A stretch of DNA of 64,000 nt from Coffea arabica. Lineage: Eukaryota; Streptophyta; Magnoliopsida; Gentianales; Rubiaceae. Location of the stretch: positions 3,968,001 to 4,032,000 of the forward strand of contig NC_092329.1 in assembly GCF_036785885.1 (NCBI RefSeq). Reading direction: 5' to 3'. The notes under the pieces were generated by a model. That model worked only from the letters and a program-made list of their open reading frames with translations. It had not been told where the DNA came from and did not search any database. Of this stretch, positions 26,388 to 41,396 are shown piece by piece; positions within the stretch are counted from its first letter, which is position 1; each line of letters starts with the position of its first letter. Both the position numbers and the translations under genes were made by a program.

Positions 26388-27551
26388 TTGTTGGATGCTC
26401 GTCTTCCCTCAAACTTTCTTAACAGTCTGAATAAAACATTTCGTGGCCCTTCCCTTCTCAGGCTTTATTGCTGTGTTTTGGTTCATTTATCCTGGTTCCA
26501 ACTTTGGAACTGTTGTGAGTTCCCAGAATTTAGGGAACTTAAGCAACCAATATTTGAAACAAAATACAGATTTGAGCCCTTCGTGAATCCAATTTCGCTA
26601 AAAACCAGCCTAAATAAATGCACTGCTCCTTTAATGTTCTGCAATTATAGGTAAGTTGAGGATTGACAGTGTTTGAAATTATGAATAGGGTCCCCTAATA
26701 AGCCATCTCTGATATTTGCTTGTCTTTTTCTCTTCTTAAATGCCCAAATTTGTTCATCTGCTTTACCCCCAGGCTGTAGCTACAAGGAATAAAAAGGGGA
26801 AACTTCTAGCCACTAATTGGCAAAAAATTATTCACATATATACAGCTTAAAAGAAGAAGCTGTAGCACTAGGCGAGGGGGTAGTTACCAGTCAGTCGTTA
26901 TGTAGTTTTGGTAGTAGGATATATGAGAATAGAATACAGTACCAAGTAGAAAGAAAATTTTAAGACGTAGTACATTCCCATCTTCTAACGCCCAGAAGCA
27001 GAACTATTCCCCAATTCCATAATTCTAAGAAGAAAACACTGCCGAAAATTACGACTTTCAGAATCTGATATGCAAGGCCTCCATCCGCACCTTGTGGAAA
27101 AACAGGTAAAGACAAGCCGCTATTAGGTTACGATCGATCCAGCTGAAGCCCCAAACTTTTTATCAATGCAAGCACAGACGAGATAAGCTACTCTCACAAG
27201 TTACCCACTTCAATCAAGAATTGCCATCATGTAGCCCTTTTTAGCCAATTCGCCAGGCAAATAATCATGCTCTGGGGCTGCAAATCTTATAGTTTTGCAG
27301 TTTCGGTCCTTTCTACAATTTCTACCACTAGCATCGGCCATCAGCTAGACAAAAAGCAGACAGTTGGAAGGAAACAATTAGTTTTAATAATTAAAGGTAC
27401 ATATTGCTTAAACATGAAGCACCCATCCGAGAACTTGTACAAACAGTTCCAAGTAAAAGCAACTTACAGTAAGCAAATGCCTTCTAGAAAAGGTCAACAA
27501 GTACTGGATTGCAAGAAACATCCTTGATCCGAGCGTACATCATCTCAAGCT
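26388..27551. other. Intergenic DNA between tRNA-Asp and the methyltransferase gene
   Basis: No gene was recognised. Part of this must be the 3' UTR of the minus-strand methyltransferase gene. Confidence 0.5.
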
Positions 27552-30724
<3,173 letters not shown>

Positions 30725-30995
30725 TGCTGGGAAAATAATTGTCGCTGCTCCGAAAATACAAGCTGGGCAGTGGACAGAGGTTCTGTAATTACTCGTTCTA
30801 CCTCCAATTTTTCTGCTTTAGTAATAGCAACAGCTATTAGGTGTTTTTGGGATATTTTCAAAAAATTTTACTATTATAGAAGCCTCTCTAAGTTCGGTAT
30901 TTTTATGGTGTACTTTAAGGTGCTTTTAAAGTTAAAATTTTATTAAAATATTTTATAAAAAATTTCCTACCATGATACCATCAACCACCTCCTTT
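30725..30995. other. Methyltransferase upstream region, AT-rich repeat flank
   Basis: This is the promoter side of the minus-strand methyltransferase gene. From about 30840 the sequence is AT-rich and resembles the flank of the 6.6-kb pyrimidine/purine repeat, so the repeat may begin only about 120 bp from the start codon. Confidence 0.4.
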
Positions 30996-31370
30996 TTACT
31001 CTTTATCCGCCCCGCTCCTTCTTTCCTCCTCTCTCCTCCCTTTCCCTCCTCTTTCCCCTCCTTTCTTCATCCGCCTCCTTCTCTTTCTCCACTCCCTTAT
31101 TTCCTCCTTTCTTCTTCCTTCTTTTCTTTTCCCTGCAACTTCCCTCTCCCTATTTCTGGATCCCATAGCCAGATTTGGTCGCAATCAGGTCGAGAAAGGA
31201 AGAAGGGAGATTGCAGGAAAGGGGGAAGAGAAAGGAAAAGGAGGAAAGAAGAGGAAGGAGAAAGAAGGAAGGTGGGAGGAGAGGGAGGGGTAACAACAGT
31301 GGAGGAGAGAGAGAAGGATGGGGATGGCAGTGGTGGGTGGCGGTTGGTGGTAGTAGGTAATGAGTGGAAA
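30996..31370. repeat. Second polypyrimidine-to-polypurine mirrored tract
   Basis: About 150 bp rich in CCTCCTT and TTCC words is followed, after a short mixed centre, by about 180 bp rich in GGAAGG, GAGG and later GGTGG words. The halves are complementary in type and could fold back. The layout and AT-rich flanks match 6579-6850, suggesting two copies of one family. The long open frames on both strands here are by-products of the low complexity, not genes. Confidence 0.6.
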
Positions 31371-31385
31371 AAGCAAGAAATGTTA

Positions 31386-31530
31386 GGCCTTGCTTGGATT
31401 GCTGTTTCCGTAGAAAAATTTCGTTATTTTTCGTGAACATATTTCTCTATTATCTTTTTTTCTCACATATATCAAATCGCTACAGTAATTTTTTCATGAA
31501 AAATGACGAAAAATACAATCCAAACGGACC
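31386..31530. mobile_element. Tourist/Harbinger-like MITE, 145 bp
   Basis: The termini GGCCTTGCTTGGATTG and CAATCCAAACGGACC are inverted repeats flanked by the 3-bp duplication TTA. The interior is AT-rich with complementary halves (AAAAATTTCG and its partner). It lies directly next to the purine-rich tract at 31370. Confidence 0.75.
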
Positions 31531-33689
31531 TTAGTTTTTTTTTGTTTTAGGTGCAGTTGAGATTATATGTGTATATTTGAAGTGTTTTTTGAGTGGATAA
31601 ATAAAATTTGCAGAGAACTCCACAATCCAATTAGAGCCAACTAAATTAACTTGATATGTCCAACTTCATCTACTAATGAATGAATTTTGCAGGGGCTAAA
31701 CAAGTAACTCAACTAGACCCATTCAATTAGTAATTGATGAACCAACTCACATTTACTCATTTTTGCTCATTAAAAATTGCACATTCAAATTCAACTTTCA
31801 GTAAGTGGCAAGGGGATAAATTTCAATTTCGTATTAACCCAATACTACTAATAAAACGTAGGTAACTCTTGTCAAATAATATTTGAAAAAAAAGAAGACA
31901 AAATAAAGTAAATAAAATTTCAAACAGATCATAATTGAGTAATTGGATATACTTGTACCTATTTATAACGCGTCTATTTTAACTCATCTAATTATGATAT
32001 CTCCGAATCACCTATTTTAACACTTTTACATGTATATTACGAGTAAAACTTGTCTTTGATAGGAGTATTTGTCTTCATCCTTTCACACTTTTAGTCGTTC
32101 ACTCCTCGCTCCATTTTATTTATTTATTTATTTATTTATTTATTTTTGCTATTTCTTCGGCTAATTATTTATCTAACGAAGGTTGGCGTTATAGTTACGG
32201 CGATGTTTTGTGCATTATGCGAATTGCAGTAGCTTTGAATGGGTCATTGGTTGTGACGTAAAATTGGTGTCCGAAAGTTGAAAAGTGAAGATTTAGGAAA
32301 AGGAGAAGAAAACAAACAATAATGTGGTAAAAACTGAGTGACAATTCGTTTTAGTCTTTGAACAGCTGACCACCTTGAACAGTCTTTATTTTTATTTTTA
32401 ATTTTTTTTGGGGTAGATTACACTTAACCGCTTCCCCAAGGAAAAAAAAAATCCATATCCTTTGTCAGCATTCCTGTTTGGATAAGCAATAATTATGGTC
32501 TACGGGAGACTGAAAAAATCAAAAAAGTGGTCGAAGCCAAAAGCTTTTGTGCCATGCAAGACTGCGTACAGAAAAAGCAGAAATGGGAAACAAAATAGAT
32601 AGAGCAGCACTGATCAAGTCAAACTTTTGAAGGTACCGACCGGTAGTGCCACTTGATGTTTGGAAATGAAGGCAGTAGTTACTTTTAGTTTGCTTAGTGA
32701 GTGGTGATTAGCAGCCCACCACACAATGGACATGCAAAATCCCCTTTAGTACACTTACTATTTGGCACTCTATGACCTAGCATTTTCCAATGTGACCTCG
32801 AAAAGAAGCTTGTCAAATTATTGATGTGCGGATCTTCTTCCGTGCTACATTTACTGGCGGCTAGTTGCCTGCAGAACATGTTTATGTTTAAGTGGGCTCG
32901 CAGTTGAAGAAAAATGTGTTGTTGTTCTTACTTCTTGTCAGAAACAATTTATTAGCCAATTCAAGAAAATTGCGGACAAAATGAAAGAAATGGCTTTTTC
33001 GTATGCTTATCAATTGACTTTCACACCAATATCCGTGTGGTGATTAACTACCCTTTTATTTTTGCTTCTTCTGTAACTGTGGATTCACTATACTGGATTA
33101 GCACTTTCCACTTCCTTCCCCTAATAAATATGCGGAGGGAAGGGGGGAAGCTTGGTAGGAGGAGGTTGGGTTGGGTTGTGTGCTTGCATTTTCCAAGTTT
33201 AAGCTCCAAAGAAGTCAGAATTTATGGGTATTCTTGAATTTGTTTGATATTTAATTGGCTCGCTCGCATCAGCAAAGGGAAAGCCTGATTAAGTCATCAA
33301 GCTTTGGCCTTTCCGCAAACTCCAAAAAGTTCTATGATTCTATCCCTCCCGGGACACAACTTTCTTCCAATACGCGGTGGTGAACCGTACGATATGGGGT
33401 CCAGGCCCTATGGTTGCATAACTTAACAAATAGCAGACGGCAACGTGTGCGCACCCAAACGTGTCCGCACCCAAACGCGTCCGCTAGTTAGTGCTTGTAA
33501 TGTAATATTTGTCTTAGTACATCATCACTGCTGCAAGGATTCTACTAGGAATGTGTAAATGGCAAAGTAGTAGACACTGGAAAGAGGAGTGATGCCATCC
33601 AAAAGCCTTTTAACTGTGTAGTAAGGGCAAATTAGTGACCATGGTTAGATTAACACAGCCAGCCACCCAATTCCACTCTTTGACAGAGC
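31531..33689. other. Intergenic DNA upstream of the NAC gene
   Basis: This is AT-rich DNA containing a TTTA microsatellite at about 32114-32146. A few short open frames have no recognisable product. The last few hundred bases are the NAC promoter region. Confidence 0.5.
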
Positions 33690-33698
33690 CTATATAAT
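33690..33698 (+). promoter_or_regulatory. Probable TATA box of the NAC gene
   Basis: CTATATAATACC lies about 1.2 kb before the coding start. A CAG-type acceptor at about 34840, just upstream of the ATG, implies a 5' UTR intron with the leader exon near 33.72-33.81 kb, so the distance fits. This is inferred and not confirmed by a transcript. Confidence 0.5.
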
Positions 33699-34884
33699 AC
33701 CCCTCCAAGTGATGAGCCTGCTCCATTTTGAGTAGTGACTAAGTAAATGAAGTGAAGCATTTTGTTGCTCAGCAAGAGGGTCTCTCTCTAAGGATAATAA
33801 GTAAAAAGGTTCTATCTCTATTTCCTTTTCTTATTATGTCGTTTGCTTTTGCTTTGATTCTTTCATCTCTTTTGTTTTGTAGTATAAGACAATTCTAATT
33901 TGCAATCATGGGATATTTTTCTGCCAAAGACTCTGTTTTGGTTTGATATACATATATATAGGCGTTTTAATGATCAACTGGATTTGAAAAAAATCTTGTA
34001 ATGTATCCGTATATTCATTGGACCAGAGTTTGTGCTGGCTGCCATTTTCGGAATACTGATGCATATTCTGTTAACATGCAGAATCTGTCTGTTTCTGTAC
34101 TTTTATCAGCTGCAACTGGTAAAGGCATTTCTTGATTGTGCCCTTATGCCGGCTTTTTATCCTCTTCTATATCAATTTCATTTCTTGCACCTCTAGGTGC
34201 ATGCTTTAAATTCTTCATATTCTGAATCCCCTTCTCTATACCAACGGCAATCTTCGGAGTAATTGTTTCCGTTTAGATCTTCATATTGATCAACTTTTTA
34301 CTGTTATTCTTTGTAAGTCAAGTCAATGGACCATGCAATCGAAGCATAGCTGCCATGAGAATCAATCAAAACTCAAAAGTTCAAATATTTGATATATCTT
34401 GTAGGTCTTGCTTTCTCTTTAGTATGGGTTGCACGTTCTGGAACACAAGCTCTGGTCCATCCATTCAGTGGATCATGAAGCCCCTCAGTTTCTAATTTCA
34501 ACTTACCAATCTAGGATGATGTACTATTGAAATATATGCTTGGCCATGTTGACTGAATTGGAATTTTGTTCCAAAGACAATAAGGTGATTGATTTGAAAA
34601 CTGAGAAATAGCTTTCCTTCACATCAATCAAGCTGAATTGGATTGAAGGACTGAACTGATTTTGTTTAGTAGGAATAATATGCATCTCCAAGATTGAACT
34701 GAATAAGATGTTGATCTGTATCAATTGTTTTCAGGTCCAATTCTCTTGGAGAATTTTGGTCTACATACATCCAGGGAATAATTTAGGATCATTTTCCTCT
34801 TGATTTTGTTAACATTTTATTATCATTCATCTGACACAGGCGTTGGTCAGGTCACCGTAGTCTTCACTTTTCACTCTTGTTGCG

Positions 34885-37798
34885 ATGTGTCCTCCAGCAC
34901 CTGACCCTCCTGCTGATATGGTTCATGGGGCTGACGATGAAGTCATTATGCATCTGGATAGAATCAGACAGGGAAAGCCTCTTCCAAACAATGTGATTGA
35001 TGATACAAATCCTTTCCAGTTCAATCCGTCAAATTTACCAACTGGTCGGTTTGGTGCTTAATCTTTGAAATTGTTTTTGGCATGACATCAACTACCATAT
35101 AATGTCACTCCCTTCGGAATATCTAGTCATATTTGAGAAACTATTACCTAAACGAGAAAACTTTTAGTTGTGGAATGAGTAGGCTGTCTTCCGGCTCAAA
35201 TGGCCTGGACTTGAGTAGATTTTTTATGACCTTTCGCTAGAGTGAGATGAAAAGTTAAAATGACCACTCTAAAAATCACATCATCCATGTCCACTAAGCA
35301 TTTCCTTCTGAATAAAAGAGCCTTTAAATTTTTGTGTAGCATGACTTTTGAAGGTCATCTGGATGAGAGTTCTTCAGCTTGTGGAAAATTGATTGTAAAC
35401 TGATTTGACCTTCTATACATGCATTCACACTTGCTGAGAATATTAGTGTGGATGAACCACAGAAGCCCTTTTTGTTAGGTCATTTATTTCGCGTTCAGCA
35501 GCCAGGTCTTAATCTAATCATCTATAAAATTGACCAGATTTAGAAAAGACTTAAATACACTGACTGGAATACCACTCTAAAAAGTTTTGAAGATTGAGCA
35601 TGCTTGCTTATTTAGGAAAGGATATGTATTCTTTGAGCAGGTGGAATTTGGTACCTAGTGGGCTCAACTGAGAAGATGGAGAATAAATTTGGCTTCTGGA
35701 GAGAAAAGGGAACCGCCCTTGATATACGGACAGGCTCTGCTATAAGTGGTCGGAGAACTACCCTGGAGTTTATTGAATTCCAAAATGCTCGAGAACAAAA
35801 ATCTAATTGGATAATGCATGAATACAAGATAACAGAAACCAGCAAAGGAAAGGTATCCTGTCGAATCAGTATTCAGTGGATATACTTCTTATCGTGTCCT
35901 TTCTTTCTATCCACCGACCTGCGAGACAATTGCTAGTTTGGTTGGATATGTGCAGGAATCAAGAGTAATGTGCAGAGTTTTGCAGTCAGGTGGACGAAGC
36001 TCAAATATAGATCTTCGCCCCAATTCGAGACAAGCTGTATCGTTTGAACAAGGTTCACGAAGCCCATCCCTGGTTGGTCCTCCTGTATCATTATCTCCGT
36101 TGATCAGAATTAGCTCTTCTTTGTTTCTTCTCTTTCTTTGCGATTATTTTATGAAATCTTATTGCATTCATTCAATTCATACAGTAACATTACCCAACTC
36201 CATCAGCAGATTGTAGATAATTATGATTTGCTCATTTTACAGTTTGTTTCTTGAGTTCCTATGTGTCTGATATCTGGTTTTATTTCCAGTTACATATTAG
36301 GACCAGCTTGGTCTCATTTAAGACCATATAAAAGAATGGAATTTCTGTGGCTGAACTCTCTTTTACCTGGTACTATTACTACTGTCATACTATGATAGTA
36401 GGGCAAATACATGATTCAACTATGTCTCCTGTATTCTAGGACTATAATTTTTCTGTTACTTTTACTTTTGGCTAATATACAACATTTGTAACAAAAAAAC
36501 CTGTGTCTTAAAAATTTTGTGAGTCCTACTTGTCTTTCACAGAAGCATAGTGGAGTTGATGGAAATAAGCTTCTATCTGAGGCTGACAGGCTTTTGGAAC
36601 CACGAACAAGAGAGCCTCCTTATATGTTTGACGGTGACTATTTGGAATTGGATGATCTTGCTGACCCACAATCAAGTTCAACCAGCGCAGATAATTCAAG
36701 CTGCTCAAGCTTTACTTTAGATGAATATTTTGATTCACATGCCCTGTTGCAGGAGTTGGAGGATAAGAATAATCAAGGGCTACGAGAAACAGGTACAAGT
36801 TCAAAATTCAGTGTCACTGCATCTGTTCCACCAAGTGAAGTGGTTATGCTGCCAGCCACTTTAGGTATGTTTATGTCATTCTCCAACGAACATTTTATAT
36901 CCTCAGATGAATACTCTTTCTTGAATTCTTGCAAGTTCTAACAACATGAGTAGAGTACATGAGTAATTAGTAAGGCCAAGCGTAGTTGTATTTTTGGTCT
37001 GGTAATCACCTTGTGTGTCATCATATGGAGACCAGATTACAAGCAAAAATAGAAATGTAAAATGACGCGTGAGAGTTTACCTAAAGTAAGTATAACTTCT
37101 TGAAAGTTACTTAGTTTCCAAGGGAAACATCTTAAATTTGGCTCTTAGGTTATGATGGTGAAATATTAAATTGGGCTATAATTCGATTAGGTTCTACAGA
37201 AGCAGATATTCTGAAAAAGAATTCAAAAGACATAATACACACTCATTGATCAAATGACTTGTTTATTCTTGGAGCTCTTCATCATGGCGTTTTGACTGGT
37301 TTAGGAGTTCATTAGACACTGCTGATTTAGATCAGAAGTGGAATTCGAGGCCATTCAAATAGTTATCTGTAGCATTATCTGGCGTCAAAATCTGCCAAAT
37401 GTGTCTTTTTTGAGTTGAAACCAACAAGACAGGTCACTTGGTTGTGCTTATATTTAGGAACATGCATCTGGTGAACATCTTAATGGTGTCGCTTCCTGAT
37501 TCTTATTTTTGATCATTGGTTAACCCTAGGTTCTCTAGTTTGTACTAGTGGAAGACAACCATCTGTTGGATGCACAGCACCCTCATCAGTCCTCAAGACA
37601 CAGAATGTTGGAGAAAGAATTCCAGATCACACTGCTAAAAAGCCAAGGACCGAGAAAAAGGAAGAAGATTCAGCAGGGTCCCTATGCCCGGCACCCCCTT
37701 TGGGAAATGCTGGCAAATCCACATCAAAAGGAAAAGAGAAGGCTGCTAGTGTCAATACCAAAAGGCTGAAAAAGTACATGTGTTTCATGCCATTCTAG
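34885..37798 (+). CDS. Divergent NAC-domain protein lacking a canonical subdomain A
   Basis: Five exons (34885-35044, 35641-35852, 35956-36072, 36543-36864, 37530-37798) join in phase to 359 residues. Recognisable NAC features are GKPLPNNVID followed by NPFQFNPSNLP (subdomain B), WYLVGSTEKMENKFGFWREKG (C), GRRTTLEFIEFQNAREQKSNWIMHEYKI (D) and ESRVMCRVLQSG (E). The usual N-terminal LPPGFRFHPTDEEL of subdomain A is reduced to a short ADDEVIMHLDRIRQ stretch right after the start. The C-terminal half is Ser/acidic-rich (SSSTSADNSSCSS), followed by a basic KKPRTEKKEE patch and the terminus KRLKKYMCFMPF; no membrane anchor is seen. NAC proteins are plant-specific nuclear transcription factors. Without a full dimerisation subdomain A this one may bind DNA differently, which is inference. 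An upstream missed exon cannot be excluded, though the ATG context and MCPPAPDPPADM start look natural. Confidence 0.85.
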
Positions 37799-38586
37799 GC
37801 TGTAATTGCATACTCTGCGTATAACCTCTGTGTCATTAGGTGACTGCAATCAGTGACTAGCAAAAATACCAACCCATCTAGGCTCTTGACTACGTTCTGT
37901 TATGTAATCTGCATTCTTGATCTGGTGAATGGAAGGAAAAGCTGCTCAGTTGTCGATAGGATTCAAGTACCATATAGGAAATTTTACAGAAAAGAAAAGA
38001 AAAGAAAGCATGGAACAAGAAGCTAGTATTATAAGTGTAGATCAGCTAGGCTGCTGGCGACGTGGTACATCTTTTTTGAGCCAAGACGAAGAGGAAGTAA
38101 TCAGCTTTAGAAAGTGTAGGAGCTGTTAGCCAGGCATCTTGGCTTTTTTATTTTTACTATACAATTGTAATGTGACGATAGACTTCTTTAGCCAAACGTG
38201 TGTTGTAGAGTTTTCCGCGTCTAGTTTAGAGGAAACTTCCGATCTTGTCTGTGGCCACATTATATACATACATAGTTATTATGATGACATATGGGCATAT
38301 CCAGATGACTGGTCTCTCCTGCTGTCCTTTCGTTCTTCTGTCCTTTTATCCTTTTTCTTTAAAAAAAATTTCTAGAAGAACGGAAAATGGTCCATTTTTA
38401 GCATGGGTTCTTAATAAATGTGCTTAGACTGAATATATATAGTTGTGTCTCCTTAGCATAAAATGGCTGTGATAAACAGTTTCAAAGTAAGGAAGATTTT
38501 AGGAAATCTTGATATTATTGTATAACTTATTTATTTATTTATTTTTCTTTGGGTACCAGGGAAATCTTTTGATACCTGTGAAAGAC
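37799..38586. other. NAC 3' region
   Basis: This probably contains the NAC 3' UTR. Small open frames between 37929 and 38427 have no family support. No other element was recognised before the retroposon at 38587. Confidence 0.5.
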
Positions 38587-38716
38587 ATGGTCCTCTGATT
38601 CCCTTTCATAACTCACAGTTTTTTGTATGAGTGTTTCGATAAATGGACTCTGCGAAGACACTTCAAAAGCCGGCAACTTTTGAAGTGCTCCGCAGCACTT
38701 ATGGTCCTCTGATTCC
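38587..38716 (-). mobile_element. Truncated copy of an unrecognised structured-RNA retroposon (with 16-bp target duplications)
   Basis: ATGGTCCTCTGATTCC occurs at 38587-38602 and again at 38701-38716. The 98 bp between (38603-38700), read on the minus strand, start AAGTGCTGCGGAGCACTT and end GTGAGTTATGAAAG. By eye they are identical to part of both units of the element at 42969-43330. A 16-bp target duplication with a 5' truncation is typical of target-primed reverse transcription. There is no poly-A tail and no recognised A/B box. Confidence 0.85.
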
Positions 38717-38929
38717 GTTTGGTTGTCTACTAGTCAAGTGTTTTTTTAGTCTTTCATATTATTTGGCATGTATCCGATTTACAGCTTCCTTAAGGAAAGT
38801 TCCCGGTAAACGATATGCATGGGTGAATGGAAAACTAATAATTAATATGTCTGGTGGATCTTCCATCAGAAATTGACTTGTGTCTTTGTACTCGTGACTT
38901 TTTTCTTTTACTTTTTCTTCTTATTATTA

Positions 38930-39258
38930 TTCCTGCCGTTCCACTTTGATAGTCCTGTTTTCCTTTTTCGTCTGTATCAAATTGTAGTCCACTTTCCAAT
39001 TGAAAAATGTAGTTATATTTTAATTTTTCTAAAATGCCCTTATTCAATGTAAGTTGTTGTTGCTATAAACTTACCTCATTTAATAAGAGTTGATTCTTTT
39101 TTTACCATCAATTCAAGTTCCCATAAAGTTCTAATCTATTTAATGTGAGGATATTTTAGAAAAATAGCAATCTAAATTTACCTTTCCAACAAAGTTAATT
39201 ACTTTTTCTTAAATTGTGTGAAAAAAGAAACGTGACTATTAAAGTGGGACGGAAGGAG
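38930..39258. mobile_element. Stowaway-like (Tc1/mariner) MITE
   Basis: The ends are CTGCCGTTCCACTTTGATAG and CTATTAAAGTGGGACGGAAG, the common plant CTCCCTCCGTCCCA-type terminus, flanked by TA. The interior is AT-rich and non-coding. Divergence between the ends suggests moderate age. Confidence 0.8.
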
Positions 39259-39667
39259 TATTATTTTAGGAGGGGAAGGGCGTGGCTTAAAAGGCACCAA
39301 AAGGGAAGGGGAGGGGAGAGGGGAGGATAAAATAGAGCCTGCTGAGTGAATTTTGGTGATTCTACATTCTAGTTAAATTGGTAGCTCTTCAAAGATTATT
39401 TGTTGGAAGGAGAAAATGGAGCCCAATCACCGGACTAGCAAAAGTTGTTTCATAGCGGTCCGCTGCACAATCAAATTAATGGCATTACAAACTTCCTTTA
39501 CTATTTCTTTATCTGGTGAAGGTTTTTCAATTTCAATTTTCTTGCCCTCACTACGTTCCATTTTTACTTTAATTTGCTCATTTTTAATTTCTTATCAATT
39601 GCCATATTTCCCGAGTCCATCAGCAAATTTCTAAATAATTTCAGTTCGGGAAATGATATTTATACAT

Positions 39668-40298
39668 TTAGATATTGGGAAATAATTGCACTAATCATTT
39701 TTCACATATTACTAATGTGAAATTTTTGTCCCTCAAAATCAAAACAAATAATTTTTGTTCGTAATAAATAAAAAAGACTCACTTTTGATACTCGGTCAAC
39801 TATCCTAAAATAATTTTCGTTGGAATTTTGGTCCCTTGTTTGTGGATTATTGGTTCAAATTTCTCATAGATCTTGATCTTTACAATTGTGGATGTAATTT
39901 CATTGCAACTTTATTTGAGTTATACGGAGAAAATAGCATAGGAAATTTGAAGTTTTGGATTTCTCATTTTATCCTTTGATTTGTATTTACATGATTATTT
40001 TATTTCATTTGAAATCTGAGACGCATTTGAAATAATTTCAGAACTTGATCGATGTCAAAATCAAGTTGTAAAATTTATTGAAATAATTTAGCGATAAGTT
40101 AGGGTGAAAAAATTGCAAAATTCGAAATATGCTAGGATCCGACAGAATCAGATAAAATTCGACGGAAATATTAACCAGGAACAAAAAAAAACGAGAGTTT
40201 TCTATTTGTTAAGAACTAAAATCAAATCTTTTGATTTAGTGGATTAAAATTTCACATCAATAATATATAAAAAGACGACTGGTGTAATTTTTGCTTGG
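39668..40298. mobile_element. Old MULE-type element related to the NEET-carrying MULE
   Basis: The left end (GCACTAATC ... CACATATTACTAATGTGAAA ... GTCCCTCAAAATC) aligns with the terminal repeat at 56891-57122 (GCACAAATA ... CACATATTGCAAATGTGAAA ... GTCCCTCAGATCG). The right end (CTAAAATCAAATC ... GATTAAAATTTCACATC) is its inverted counterpart. Borders are approximate and the target duplication is degraded. The interior shows no gene. Confidence 0.6.
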
Positions 40299-40469
40299 AT
40301 ATTTCTACCCATAGAAATTGCCTGTGTCCAAGGGCAAATTTCTTTTATTCTAAGATCAGGTTTTAGTTCCAAGTTCCAAGTTAGTTCCGGTGAACATTTG
40401 AAAGACCAGATCAGGCCCCATATAAGACCATGGACCTTCACAAAGTCTGACGTTCAATTACCGAACTCA

Positions 40470-40650
40470 GCCCGCACTGGGTTGTTCGGATGGTGGAGGC
40501 GAGGTCTTTATTCCAAGTTCATCTGGGTTCGATTCCAATCGCAATCCAGTTGTTTACGTCCTAGGCATCGACCAGAGCCCGCTCTGTCTGGACGCTGTGG
40601 AATTAGTCGGGTGGTCTCGGATACTCACAGTGTCGAAAAAAAAAAAAAAA
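40470..40650 (+). mobile_element. tRNA-derived SINE, full length
   Basis: A Pol III A box (TGGTGGAGGCGAGG) and B box (GGTTCGATTCC) lie in the first 80 bases at tRNA-like spacing, followed by a tRNA-unrelated body and a poly-A tail (about 15 A). The flanks are a 12-bp target duplication, TTACCGAACTCA and TTCCCGAACTCA, with one mismatch. The element is 181 bp long. Confidence 0.88.
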
Positions 40651-41181
40651 TTCCCGAACTCACTGGCCTTCATACATGGTGCCTATTGCTGGGGTCATGT
40701 TTTCATATTGGGCTGACATTTGTGATTCTACTGTGCCCACTTTATTATGGCTTCAGATTCTCACGAAGCCACTTATTTTCCCTATTTTTTTCTTTCTTTT
40801 TTTAATAAAAAAAATACAAAATTACAACCAAAAACACACTACAATGCGTAAATGTAAATGGACGAAAACAAACTAATCATTATCTGCCCAACATTACAAA
40901 GCAACATACTCAAGTAGTGGAATTACAAAAAGAAAAAAGGTAGTGGAAACAATAACCCGCATATAATGGAGAAATTTCAAGATGCTACATATGGATGTAA
41001 TAACTTCTAAACAATTACTACTATATTTGTTTAAGATTCGCATATGGAGGACATACGCAAGTAAGTGGCTGCATTTGGAGGAATAAGGAACCGGCTAAAG
41101 ATTGCTGCGACCTTCTAATGCTAGCAATTTTGAGGCAAAAAAAAAAAAAAAATGACCCAACACTTTTAGCCCAAGTTGTCC

Positions 41182-41396
41182 TTTTTTTTTTTTTTTTTTT
41201 TTTCTTTGTCGACACAGGGGTGTCCGGATCAATCCTTACGAGGTCCGACTAATCCCCTGTGGTCCGGGAGAGGAGGCCCCACTCCACACCGAACACGTTA
41301 ACAGCGGGACTCGAACTCTGGACAAGTCAGAAAAATCGCCATACCCTAAGGAGGGGGAGCGGACCGCTCGAGTTACCCGCGGGAGCTTTAGTCTAA
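41182..41396 (-). mobile_element. tRNA-derived SINE, minus strand
   Basis: Read on the minus strand, it starts TCCCGCGGGTAACTCGAGCG, contains a B-box-like GAGTTCGAGTCCCGC, and ends in a long poly-A (poly-T at 41182-41203 on plus). The flanks TTTAGCCCAAGTTGTCC and TTTAGTCTAAGTTGTCC are a 17-bp duplication with two mismatches. The body differs from the SINE at 40470-40650, so these are two families or two distant subfamilies. Confidence 0.85.

Noticed and set aside
30972-31440. Long overlapping open frames on both strands
   Set aside because: They come from the low-complexity pyrimidine/purine tract, which lacks stop codons by composition; the translations are Pro/Ser/Leu or Arg/Glu/Gly runs with no motif.
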